Source: an uncultured Burkholderiales bacterium
GTDB taxonomy: Bacteria > Pseudomonadota > Gammaproteobacteria > Burkholderiales > Burkholderiaceae_C
NCBI GenBank assembly: GCA_945952065.1
Contig: CAMFGY010000015.1
Location: 52,111-116,110, forward strand
DNA: 64,000 nt
Direction of reading: 5' to 3'
In this document: one piece after another, positions 51,423-58,977 of the stretch
Layout of the letters: each line of letters starts with the position of its first letter
Numbering within the stretch: position 1 is the stretch's first letter
The notes under the pieces: generated by a model
What the model was told of the DNA's origin: nothing
The model's input: only the letters and a program-made list of their open reading frames with translations
Databases searched by the model: none
Program-made: the position numbers and the translations under genes

Positions 51423-51446
51423 ATTTACGTTTACGTAAACGTAAAT
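51423..51446. promoter_or_regulatory. 24-bp perfect palindrome, candidate LiuR-type operator
   Basis: ATTTACGTTTAC is followed directly by its reverse complement, centred at 51434/51435. It lies 128 nt upstream of the isovaleryl-CoA dehydrogenase ATG. MerR-family LiuR regulators of branched-chain amino acid catabolism bind TTTACGT/ACGTAAA-type palindromes. The LiuR assignment is inference from the downstream gene and the general motif; no liuR gene is in the window. Confidence 0.7.
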
Positions 51447-51518
51447 CCGAGCGGAAATTCTAAACGCAAGTCAGCAGCCTGCCAAAGCAAGCAGGCCAGC
51501 AAAACCGTCCCTCGGGCT

Positions 51519-52406
51519 TCAATGCCAGGCCAGCAGCAGGCGTCGGATCAAAGGATGCGCGACCTTTTTGTCCGCCCCGATCGCAAAGAAGTTCTCCTGC
51601 ACCCCGTCGCAATCGCCGACCCGGCTCAATTCATAGCGGGACAGCAGCTTGTCCTCCACCAACTCCGTGGCCGGGAACACCCCCATGCCGCCGCTGCCAA
51701 AAGTGGCCAATAAGGCGCTGTCTTCAAACTCACCGACGATGCGCGGCTTGACGCCGACCCGCTCGAACCATTGGTCAATGCCGGCACGCACCGCTGCGTG
51801 AGTGGTAGGCAGCAGCACCGGCACTTCGGCCAAGGACTGCGGGAAATTCGCCCGCGCCGCGTCCACCAAGCTCGGCGGCGCATACCAAGCCATGGCCGAG
51901 GCGCCCAGCGAATGGCTGTACACCTTCAGATTCGGGTTGGCCGGCGCGGCGCGGTCGGCCAGCACCACATCCAGCCGGTGCAGCGCCAAATCGCTCAACA
52001 GGCCTTCAAACTGGTCCTCATGGCAAAGCAGGCGCAGGCCCGGGTCATCCATCACCGGCAGCAGCAAGCGCCGCACCGCCAGCTTGGGCAAGCCGTTGGA
52101 GATGCCCACGGCCAAGCGCACCGAAGGGGTGCTGGCTGCATCACGCACCAGCGCGGGCAACTGCTCACCCAGCTGAAAAATCAAATCCGCCTGGCGCAGC
52201 GCTGCTTGGCCGGCCTCGGTCAAGACCACGCCACGCCCCGCCGGTTTGAGCAGGGCAAAACCCAGCGCTCGCTCCAGTTCACGCACTTGTGCACTGACAG
52301 TTTGCACCGCCATGCCCAGGCGCTCAGCCCCGCGGGTCAGGCCCCCTTCTTTGGCCACCACCCAGAAGTAGTACAGGTGCCGGTAGTTGTAGCTGCCACT
52401 GCTCAT
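51519..52406 (-). CDS. nhaR: LysR-family regulator NhaR
   Basis: This gene encodes 295 residues. The N-terminus YNYRHLYYFWVVAKEGGLTRGAERL is the NhaR hallmark and carries the helix-turn-helix with VQTVSAQVRELERALG. The effector domain from about 90 includes GISNGLPKLAVRRLL and FEDSALLATFGSGGMGVFP. In enterobacteria NhaR senses sodium and activates nhaA and the pga biofilm polysaccharide operon. Neither is next to it here, so the targets in this organism are unknown. It is divergent from the RaiA-like gene with a 115-nt shared promoter region. Confidence 0.93.
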   Translation of the reverse strand: MSSGSYNYRHLYYFWVVAKEGGLTRGAERLGMAVQTVSAQVRELERALGFALLKPAGRGVVLTEAGQAALRQADLIFQLGEQLPALVRDAASTPSVRLAVGISNGLPKLAVRRLLLPVMDDPGLRLLCHEDQFEGLLSDLALHRLDVVLADRAAPANPNLKVYSHSLGASAMAWYAPPSLVDAARANFPQSLAEVPVLLPTTHAAVRAGIDQWFERVGVKPRIVGEFEDSALLATFGSGGMGVFPATELVEDKLLSRYELSRVGDCDGVQENFFAIGADKKVAHPLIRRLLLAWH

Positions 52407-52421
52407 CTCGCGCCTCTCTTA

Positions 52422-52440
52422 ACTTCGGATTATCAGAAGT
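52422..52440. promoter_or_regulatory. Inverted repeat in the nhaR/raiA-like intergenic region
   Basis: ACTTC at 52422-52426 and GAAGT at 52436-52440 form a dyad 16 nt upstream of the nhaR start, in an unusually AT-rich stretch. LysR proteins typically bind such interrupted dyads, so this is a candidate autoregulatory site. A second short dyad (ATCTG/CAGAT) follows near 52454-52470. Confidence 0.4.
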
Positions 52441-52521
52441 ATTTGTCAACGATTATCTGCTTTTTCAGATTTGATGGCGCACCTAAGCTTCAGCCACCCT
52501 CAACCCGCCAGGAGTTTTGAT

Positions 52522-52863
52522 ATGCAAGTCCATTTCGAATCCAAAGACGCTTCGGCGCTGGCACTTCGCGATGTCGCCGCCGAGCGGCTGCGCTTTGCCA
52601 TGCGTCGCGTGGCCTTGAACGTGCCATTGGCTCGGGTACAGATGAGCGATGTGAACGGGCCACGAGGCGGCATCGACAAGCGCTGCACGCTGGAGTTGCG
52701 CACCCATGGCGCCGGCACGCTGGTGATCGTGGCCACGGCGCGGGCTTGGCGCGCTGCCTTCGAGGCCGCCCTGGCCCGCGCGGCCCACGCCTTGGTGAAG
52801 GCTTGGCAGCGCGCCCGCAGCCATCCGCGCAGTGACAAACGCCAGCCGCTTGCGCTTCGCTGA
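52522..52863 (+). CDS. HPF/RaiA-family ribosome-associated protein
   Basis: This gene encodes 113 residues of the ribosome hibernation factor fold: MQVHFESKDASALALRDVAAERLRFAMRR, then VQMSDVNGPRGGIDKRCTLELR and an Arg-rich tail (RARSHPRSDKRQPLALR). The D-x-N-G-P-R-G-G-x-D-K sequence is typical of the short RaiA-like variants in betaproteobacteria. It is expected to bind the 30S subunit and inhibit translation under stress. GGAG precedes the ATG at 52522; the frame is open from 52471. The Bax-inhibitor-1 gene follows 56 nt later. Confidence 0.88.
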   Translation: MQVHFESKDASALALRDVAAERLRFAMRRVALNVPLARVQMSDVNGPRGGIDKRCTLELRTHGAGTLVIVATARAWRAAFEAALARAAHALVKAWQRARSHPRSDKRQPLALR

Positions 52864-52919
52864 ACTCAGCCCGCCCAAGCCACATCCTCAACCGATTGAA
52901 CACAAGGAAGAACCTCATC

Positions 52920-53618
52920 ATGGACACCTCCAACAAAAGCTATGCCATCACCCAACACCCGGAGATGGCCACCGGACTGAACGAAGGCCACAGCCCTGCC
53001 GTGGCGCGCGTGCTGCGCAACACCTATGCCCTGCTGTCGATGACGCTGCTGTTCAGCGCTGCCGTCGCAGCCGCCGGTGTGGCTTTCAAATTGCCGGCCC
53101 CGGGCGTGATCCTGACCTTGATCGTGAGCTTCGGCCTGCTGTTTGGCATCTACAAGCTGCAAAACAGCGGCTGGGCCATCCCGGCCGTGTTTGCCTTCAC
53201 CGGCTTCATGGGCTACAGCCTGGGCCCGGTGCTGGCCAAGTCACTGTCCCTGCCGGGTGGCGCGCAAACCATCATGCTGGCCTTGGCCGCCACGGGTGCC
53301 ACCTTCTTGGCGCTCTCCTCCTATGTACTGGCCACCAAGCGTGACTTCAGCTTCATGGGCGGCTTTTTGTTTGCCGGCATGGTGATCGCCTTGCTGGCCG
53401 GCCTGGGCGCGGTGTTCTTGGAAATCCCTGCCTTGGGCCTGGCGGTCTCGGCCATGGTGGCTTTGTTGTCGGCCGGCCTGATTCTGTTTGACACCAGCCG
53501 CATCGTGAACGGCGGCGAAAGCAACTACGTCATGGCCACGGTGGGCCTGTACTTGTCGATCTTCAATCTGTTCAGCAGCCTCTTGGCCTTGTTTGGCTTC
53601 GGTTCTTCTGAGGACTGA
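52920..53618 (+). CDS. Bax inhibitor-1 (YccA/YbhL) family membrane protein
   Basis: This gene encodes 232 residues with seven predicted membrane helices. Family signatures are VLRNTYALLSMTLLFSAAVA, AFTGFMGYSLGPVLA, TKRDFSFMGGFLFAGMVIALLA, and LFDTSRIVNGGESNYVMATVGLYLSIFNLF with the conserved Asp of the pH-sensing pair. The E. coli homologue YccA interacts with and modulates FtsH; others leak calcium. AAGGAAG lies upstream of the ATG at 52920; the frame opens at a TTG at 52896. Confidence 0.96.
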   Translation: MDTSNKSYAITQHPEMATGLNEGHSPAVARVLRNTYALLSMTLLFSAAVAAAGVAFKLPAPGVILTLIVSFGLLFGIYKLQNSGWAIPAVFAFTGFMGYSLGPVLAKSLSLPGGAQTIMLALAATGATFLALSSYVLATKRDFSFMGGFLFAGMVIALLAGLGAVFLEIPALGLAVSAMVALLSAGLILFDTSRIVNGGESNYVMATVGLYLSIFNLFSSLLALFGFGSSED

Positions 53619-53665
53619 AGCGCCCCGCGCTTGCCCCAGCAAATTCTCAAGAAAGCGAGCCCCCC

Positions 53666-53980
53666 ATGAAATGCCCCCGATGCCCGAGCACGACCTTGCT
53701 GCTCAGCGAGCGCCAAGGCGTGGAGATTGACTACTGCCCGGACTGTCGCGGCATTTGGCTGGACCGCGGCGAACTCGACAAACTCTTGGAGTTTGCCGCG
53801 GGCCGGATCAGCACCAGCTCGCGCCGCGCCAACGGCCACGACGACTTTGAAGACTCAGACCCTTACACCGGTTCTGCCGTGCCCAGCCGCCATGGCAACC
53901 AAGGCCACCGCGGCCACGACAGCCACAGCAGCCCGGTGCTGCGCCGCAAGAAGTCTTGGCTGAACGACTTCTTTGACTGA
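53666..53980 (+). CDS. TFIIB-type zinc-ribbon protein
   Basis: This gene encodes 104 residues. The zinc ribbon has C3-x2-C6 and C24-x2-C27 with the family-defining CPDCRGIWLDRGELDKLLE. A His/Ser/Gly-rich linker (HGNQGHRGHDSHSS) and a basic-aromatic C-terminus (RRKKSWLNDFFD) follow. The function of this widespread family is unknown. It lies 47 nt after the Bax-inhibitor-1 gene on the same strand. Confidence 0.92.
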   Translation: MKCPRCPSTTLLLSERQGVEIDYCPDCRGIWLDRGELDKLLEFAAGRISTSSRRANGHDDFEDSDPYTGSAVPSRHGNQGHRGHDSHSSPVLRRKKSWLNDFFD

Positions 53981-53990
53981 GCCCGTCGCC

Positions 53991-54155
53991 ATGACTCAAC
54001 TTGCCCTTGGCCTGGCCTTGCTGGCCAGCGCGATCTTGTATGGCGCTTACTTCGAATATGCCGCCAAGAACACACGCGACGCGGGCCTGCTGGCCGGCGT
54101 CGGCGGCGCTGGTTTGCTGGGCAGTTTGGCGGCCCTGACACCGCTCTGGTTCTGA
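53991..54155 (+). CDS. Small hypothetical membrane protein
   Basis: This gene encodes 54 residues with two hydrophobic segments (LALGLALLASAILYGAYF and GLLAGVGGAGLLGSLAALTPLWF). The start at 53991 lies 10 nt after the zinc-ribbon gene stop, fitting co-translation. No family recognised. A spurious ORF cannot be excluded, but the well-formed membrane segments and tight spacing support it. Confidence 0.5.
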   Translation: MTQLALGLALLASAILYGAYFEYAAKNTRDAGLLAGVGGAGLLGSLAALTPLWF

Positions 54156-54237
54156 TGGAGCTCGCTGCCAGCGACAAGGCCGTGCCTTGCCCAGGCCTTG
54201 ATGCGTCAGGGCCTGATTCATCCCAACAATCTCGCCC

Positions 54238-54885
54238 ATGACCCAAGCTTTGTCCGAACGTCTGCGGCGCGCCGCAGCGGAACTGCCGCCCGAGCGCGTG
54301 TCTTTGCAAACCCTGGCTGCCGCGCACGGGCCCGCGGCACAAGGCACCTTCTTGATCTTGCTGTCCGCGCCTTGCGTGTTGCCGGTGCCCGGCGTCGGCA
54401 GCTTGCTGGGCTGGGGTTTGTTGGCCATGGCCATCGCTTTGTGGCGGCAAGACGCCTCGCAGTGGGCGGCGCAAGCCCAGCTGCCCAGCAAAGTGGCCGA
54501 CATCCACCTGCCTCGGCTGTGGGCCGAACGCGTGCTGAAATTCTTGGCCCGCTTTTATGGGACCGCAGGCCGGCTGGCCCGCACCCGTCTGACCCACCTG
54601 ACCGAAGGCGAAGTGACACAGCGCTGGCTCGCCGCCAAAGTGGCGCTGATGGCGATCTTGATTGTGTTGCCCATTCCGCTGGGCAATCTGTTCCCCGCGC
54701 TCAGCCTGATGTTGGTGGGCATGGGGCTGGTGGCCCGCGACGGGCTGGCCGTGCTGGCCAGCAGCGCGATGGCTGCCGTCTCGGTCCTGTTCAGCGTCGC
54801 GGTCTTGGCGGCAGGCTGGGTTTGGGGTTTGGAGCTTTGGGACTTGATGGCCCACATACCCACACGACTGATGAGTGAACGCTAG
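54238..54885 (+). CDS. ExoD-family membrane protein
   Basis: This gene encodes 215 residues. ExoD family features are SLQTLAAAHGPAAQGTFLILLSAPCVLPVPGVGSLLG, then RFYGTAGRLARTRL and the C-terminal helices LMAILIVLPIPLGNLFPALSLMLVGMG. ExoD was named for an exopolysaccharide defect in rhizobia; the biochemical role is unknown. It lies in a plus-strand series with the zinc-ribbon gene and the SbtA gene but has an 82-nt gap upstream. Confidence 0.9.
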   Translation: MTQALSERLRRAAAELPPERVSLQTLAAAHGPAAQGTFLILLSAPCVLPVPGVGSLLGWGLLAMAIALWRQDASQWAAQAQLPSKVADIHLPRLWAERVLKFLARFYGTAGRLARTRLTHLTEGEVTQRWLAAKVALMAILIVLPIPLGNLFPALSLMLVGMGLVARDGLAVLASSAMAAVSVLFSVAVLAAGWVWGLELWDLMAHIPTRLMSER

Positions 54886-54936
54886 TCCGGCGACAATTGC
54901 ACTCTGCTCGTAAGAACCAATGAAAGAACAAGCACG

Positions 54937-55911
54937 ATGCAGAGTTTTCTCGACCCGGCGATTCTCTTTTTTGTGTTCGGCATCCTGGCCGGCGCACTCA
55001 AGTCCAATCTTGAAATTCCGCCGCAGATCTCGCGGTTTTTGTCCCTCTACCTCTTGATGGCCCTGGGCCTGAAAGGCGGCTTCGCGCTTGCCAAATCAGG
55101 TCTTACGCTGGAGGTCAGCACCAGTCTGGGCCTGGCTTTGCTATTGGCCGTGTGGGTGCCTGCCATGGGCTACCTGATCTTGCGACGCTGGCTCTCGGGC
55201 TTTGATGCCGCCGCCATCGCGGCCACCTACGGCTCCGTCAGCGCGGTGACCTTCATCACCGCGGTGCAATTCCTTGATACCCATGAGATTGCCTACGGCG
55301 GCCATATGGCTGCCGCCATGGCCCTGATGGAATCACCCGCCATCATCATGGCGGTATTGCTGGCCAATTTGGTGAGGCGCAAGCAAGCTGGCGGCGCCAG
55401 CACCGCCCCGGCCCCCGGCCCCTTGTCCAAAGTGATGCATGAAGCGCTGACCGATGGGGCGCAACTGCTCCTGATCGGCGCCATGCTGGTGGGCATTCTC
55501 AGCGGCGAAACCGGCAAGTCAGCGATGCAGCCGTTTGCCGGAGATCTGTTCAAGGGCATGCTGTCCTTCTTTTTGCTGGACATGGGCCTGCTGGCCGCAC
55601 GCAATATGGGCAAGCTGCGCAGCCAACCCCCTTTGCTGATCGCCTATGCCCTGGGCGCGCCGCTGGTGCACGCCGCATTGGCGCTGGGCCTGAGCATGCT
55701 GTGCGGACTCTCGGTCGGCAACGCCGCCTTGTTGATGGTGTTGGCCGCCAGTGCCTCCTACATCGCGGTGCCCGCCGTGGTGCGGCATGCCATTCCCGAA
55801 GCCAACCCCAGCCTGTACTTCGGCATGTCGCTGGGGCTGACCTTTCCCTTCAACATTCTGTTCGGCATACCGCTGTATGTCGGGGTGGCTCAGCGGGTGA
55901 TCCCGAACTGA
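54937..55911 (+). CDS. sbtA: SbtA-type sodium-dependent bicarbonate transporter
   Basis: This gene encodes 324 residues with about ten membrane helices in two inverted halves: PAILFFVFGILAGALKSNLEIP, YLLMALGLKGGFAL, AATYGSVSAVTFITAVQFL (a substrate/sodium site segment) and ALMESPAIIMAVLLANL; second half LSFFLLDMGLLAARNM and VLAASASYIAVPAVVRHAIPEANPSLYFGMSLGLTFPFNI. These match the SbtA family, first known in cyanobacteria. No sbtB is adjacent. It would supply bicarbonate, and carbonic anhydrase is encoded elsewhere in the window. It converges on the DUF1854 gene 13 nt away. Confidence 0.92.
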   Translation: MQSFLDPAILFFVFGILAGALKSNLEIPPQISRFLSLYLLMALGLKGGFALAKSGLTLEVSTSLGLALLLAVWVPAMGYLILRRWLSGFDAAAIAATYGSVSAVTFITAVQFLDTHEIAYGGHMAAAMALMESPAIIMAVLLANLVRRKQAGGASTAPAPGPLSKVMHEALTDGAQLLLIGAMLVGILSGETGKSAMQPFAGDLFKGMLSFFLLDMGLLAARNMGKLRSQPPLLIAYALGAPLVHAALALGLSMLCGLSVGNAALLMVLAASASYIAVPAVVRHAIPEANPSLYFGMSLGLTFPFNILFGIPLYVGVAQRVIPN

Positions 55912-55924
55912 GCCAGACAGCTGA

Positions 55925-56410
55925 TCAAAGAAAGCGCTCCAGAATCTTCTTCGAGGCCCGGTCCAGCGCAAAGCGGTCGTGCACCATCAATTGCAGGCCG
56001 TGACTGCTGGAGATCAGCAAGCGCCCCTCACCCAAGCGGCGGATGTCTTCTTCGGTCTTCAAGATGAAGCGCGTTTCGCCCCGGTCGGTCTCCACCGTCC
56101 ATTGGCTGGGGGTCGAGAAGGTCGAGACCTCTTTGATGCGCTGAATCACCGGCACAAACTCGCGGCTGGCCAACTCGGCGGTCAAGAGCTCGCGCTCCGG
56201 CGCGGGCAAGGCGCTGAGTCGGTCGATCCAGGCCAATTCATGGCCATCGCTACCCAGCAGCGAAATGCCTTCATCGGGCGCCGAGATCGGGTGCGCGCGC
56301 ACCACTTGAATATCGCGGTGCTCTTGGCCCTGCAAATCGGTCAGGACCAAGCGGCCAAAAGCATTGCGGGTGATTGTTTGATAAGTCGCCATGCGGGGAA
56401 TCTCGCTCAT
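55925..56410 (-). CDS. DUF1854 protein associated with cyanophycin metabolism
   Basis: This gene encodes 161 residues. DUF1854 features are FGRLVLTDLQGQEHRDIQVVRAHPISAPDEGISLLGSDG, ELAWIDRLSALP, FVPVIQRIKEVSTFSTPSQW and the closing ISSSHGLQLMVHDRFALDR. Proteins of this family are encoded next to cyanophycin genes in many betaproteobacteria, but their activity is unknown. Its start overlaps the ABC transporter stop (ATGA), so the two are translated together and probably act together. Confidence 0.9.
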   Translation of the reverse strand: MSEIPRMATYQTITRNAFGRLVLTDLQGQEHRDIQVVRAHPISAPDEGISLLGSDGHELAWIDRLSALPAPERELLTAELASREFVPVIQRIKEVSTFSTPSQWTVETDRGETRFILKTEEDIRRLGEGRLLISSSHGLQLMVHDRFALDRASKKILERFL

Positions 56411-58686
56411 GCTTGGGCGGTGTGGGCGTTCAAATTGGGCAGCAGCGGCGGCACTTCGTCGCCATCGGCATCGACCCGGCGGGCCTGCGCCTCATACAAG
56501 CGCCAGTAGGCGCCCTGCTTGGCCATCAACTCGTCGTGCGGGCCTTCTTCGACCACTTGGCCGCGGTCCATCACCACCAGGCGGTCCGCCTTGCGCAGGG
56601 TGGACAGGCGGTGCGCAATCGCAATCGTGGTGCGGCCCTTGACCAGGTTGTCCAGCGCTTTTTGGATTTCTTTCTCGGTCTCGGTGTCCACCGACGAGGT
56701 GGCTTCGTCGAGGATGAGGATGCGCGGGTCGATCAGCAAAGCACGGGCAATGGAGATGCGCTGGCGCTCGCCGCCGCTGAGGCCCTGGCCACGCTCACCC
56801 ACCAACGAGTCATAGCCTTGCGGCAAGCGCAGGATGAACTCATGCGCATGGGCCGCGCGGGCGGCTGCCACGATTTCTTCCCGCGTGGCATCGGGCTTGC
56901 CGTAGGCGATGTTCTCGGCAATGGTGCCGAAGAACAAGAAAGGCTCTTGCAGCACCAGGCCGATATGGCGACGGAAGTCGGCCACCGCGATGCGGCGCAG
57001 GTCGATGCCGTCGACGCGGATGCTGCCTTCGGTGACGTCATAAAAGCGGCAGATCAAGTTCACCAGCGTGCTCTTGCCTGAGCCGGAATGGCCAACCAGC
57101 CCGATCATTTCTCCGGGCTTGATGTCCAGACTCAGGCCGCGGATCACCGCGCGGTTGCCATAGCGAAAGCCAATGTCGTGGATCTGCAGCCCGCCGCTGA
57201 TCTTGGGGCTGGGCACGGGTTGGGCGGGCTCCGGCACATTCGATTGATGGTCCAGGATGTCAAAGATGCGCTTGGCGCCGGCCGCCGCTTTTTGCGTCAC
57301 CGAAACGATGCGGCTCATCGAGTCCATGCGGCCGTAGAAGCGGCCGATGTAGGCAATGAAGGCGGTCAATACACCGACCGTGATGTCTTGCTTGGACACC
57401 AAATAAATACCAAAGGCCCAGACCACCAAGAGGCCGAACTCGGTCAACAAGGACACCGTGGGAGTGAACAAGCTCCAGGTCTTGTTCAGCTTGTCATTGA
57501 CCTTGAGGTTATTGGCATTGGCATCGCGAAAACGCTGCGCCTCGCGCTTTTCTTGCGCAAAGGCCTTCACCACCCGAATACCCGGGATGGTGTCCGCCAA
57601 GACTGAGGTCACCTCACCCCAGACCCGGTCGATTTTCTCGAAGCCGGTGCGCAAACGGTCGCGCACCCGGTGGATCATCCAGGCGATAAAGGGCAGCGGC
57701 AGCAAGGTCACCAGCGCCAGCCAGGGGTTGATGGAGAACAAAATCACCGCCGTCATCAAGAGCATCAAACAGTCGGTGATGAAGTCCAGCGCATGCAGGG
57801 ACAAGAACACGCTGATGCGGTCGGTTTCCGAGCCGATGCGCGCCATCAGGTCGCCGGTGCGCTTGTTGCCAAAGTACTCCAGCGACAGGCTCAGCAAATG
57901 GTCAAAGGTGGTGGTGCGCAGATCCGCCGCAATGCGTTCCGAAGCCAGGGACAGCAAATAGGTTTTGGCCCAGCCCAAGAGCCAAGACACCAGGGCCGCG
58001 CCGAACAAACCGCTCAGAATCAAGGCCACCAGCCAGGGGTCGATTTGCTGGCCGTTCTGGAAGGGGATCAAGACCTGGTCCATCAGCGGGATGCTCAGAT
58101 AGGGCGCCACCAAGGTCGCCGCTGTCGAGCCCAACATCAGCGCAAAGCCGCCCAGCAACTGCCCCTGATAAGGCTTGGCAAAACGCCCCAAGCGCAGCAA
58201 AACCCAGGTCGAGGGCGGTGTGTGCAGCTCGCGGTCGCAGGTGGGGCATTCCTCGCTCTCGGGTGGCAGCGGAGCCTTGCAACTGGGGCAGTATTCCAAA
58301 TCATCGGCCGACTCCCGGGCCGGCGCATCGCCCTGCTCGATGCGGCGCTGAAAGGCCTCTTGCCAGCGCTGCGCCTGCAAATTGATCTGCAAGGTAAAGC
58401 GCCAAATCGCCAAACGGCCCTGCGCATTGAGCAGCTCCAGAGCCCCCACCCCGGCCTGATCTGAGATCTGCATGCTCATATCGGCTTGCAAGGTCCAGGT
58501 CGACCAGTCCCCGGTTGCCGGGTCCCAGGCCAGCAAACGTTGGTTCGTCAAGACCAACAAGCCGCTGGCAAAGCGCAGCTGCGAGTCCAGGTCAACCTCC
58601 AGCGGGGCCAGGACGTTCTCCTGGGCAAGCAGCCGCGACTGACACTCCGCCCATTTCGGGTGCTGCAAGGACACTTCAACTGACAT
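56407..58686 (-). CDS. Cyanophycin-locus ABC transporter with N-terminal sensor-like domain and zinc ribbon
   Basis: This gene encodes 759 residues. An unusual N-terminal domain (~1-120, LLVLTNQRLLAWDPATGDWSTW, PH-like in style) precedes a zinc ribbon with C133-x2-C136 and C147-x2-C150. A six-helix exporter-type membrane domain (~165-450) and a nucleotide-binding domain follow, with Walker A GLVGHSGSGKST, Q-loop VLQEPFLFFG, signature LSGGERQR, Walker B ILILDEATSS and the His switch IAHRLST. It is a half-size exporter expected to dimerise. Position with DUF1854 and divergence from cphA'-cphA suggest moving or sensing cyanophycin-derived peptides (inference). The start at 58686 is chosen; the upstream frame lacks homology. 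Confidence 0.9.
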   Translation of the reverse strand: MSVEVSLQHPKWAECQSRLLAQENVLAPLEVDLDSQLRFASGLLVLTNQRLLAWDPATGDWSTWTLQADMSMQISDQAGVGALELLNAQGRLAIWRFTLQINLQAQRWQEAFQRRIEQGDAPARESADDLEYCPSCKAPLPPESEECPTCDRELHTPPSTWVLLRLGRFAKPYQGQLLGGFALMLGSTAATLVAPYLSIPLMDQVLIPFQNGQQIDPWLVALILSGLFGAALVSWLLGWAKTYLLSLASERIAADLRTTTFDHLLSLSLEYFGNKRTGDLMARIGSETDRISVFLSLHALDFITDCLMLLMTAVILFSINPWLALVTLLPLPFIAWMIHRVRDRLRTGFEKIDRVWGEVTSVLADTIPGIRVVKAFAQEKREAQRFRDANANNLKVNDKLNKTWSLFTPTVSLLTEFGLLVVWAFGIYLVSKQDITVGVLTAFIAYIGRFYGRMDSMSRIVSVTQKAAAGAKRIFDILDHQSNVPEPAQPVPSPKISGGLQIHDIGFRYGNRAVIRGLSLDIKPGEMIGLVGHSGSGKSTLVNLICRFYDVTEGSIRVDGIDLRRIAVADFRRHIGLVLQEPFLFFGTIAENIAYGKPDATREEIVAAARAAHAHEFILRLPQGYDSLVGERGQGLSGGERQRISIARALLIDPRILILDEATSSVDTETEKEIQKALDNLVKGRTTIAIAHRLSTLRKADRLVVMDRGQVVEEGPHDELMAKQGAYWRLYEAQARRVDADGDEVPPLLPNLNAHTAQA

Positions 58687-58977
58687 GTGAGGGTGCACTC
58701 TCGTGATAAGCCCGCCGCCCCCAAGAGACGCCAGGCAAGGTTTAAGCCCCCGGATTTTCACCCAGATGCAAGACATGGCATGCAATTTGAGCCCTTGGCA
58801 ACAAAAGCCGCCAAAGCCGCGCGTCACACAAAGCCCACAAAGCGGACGGACCCGATCGCTCAACTGAGCGCACAATTGCGCCCTGCCACGCTTGAAGACG
58901 CTCGGTGCCCTTCACCCGTTGACAAGCCTGGCCTCAATTCACGCCAAAGCACAAGGCCTTGAACCGGCCCCTCATCC

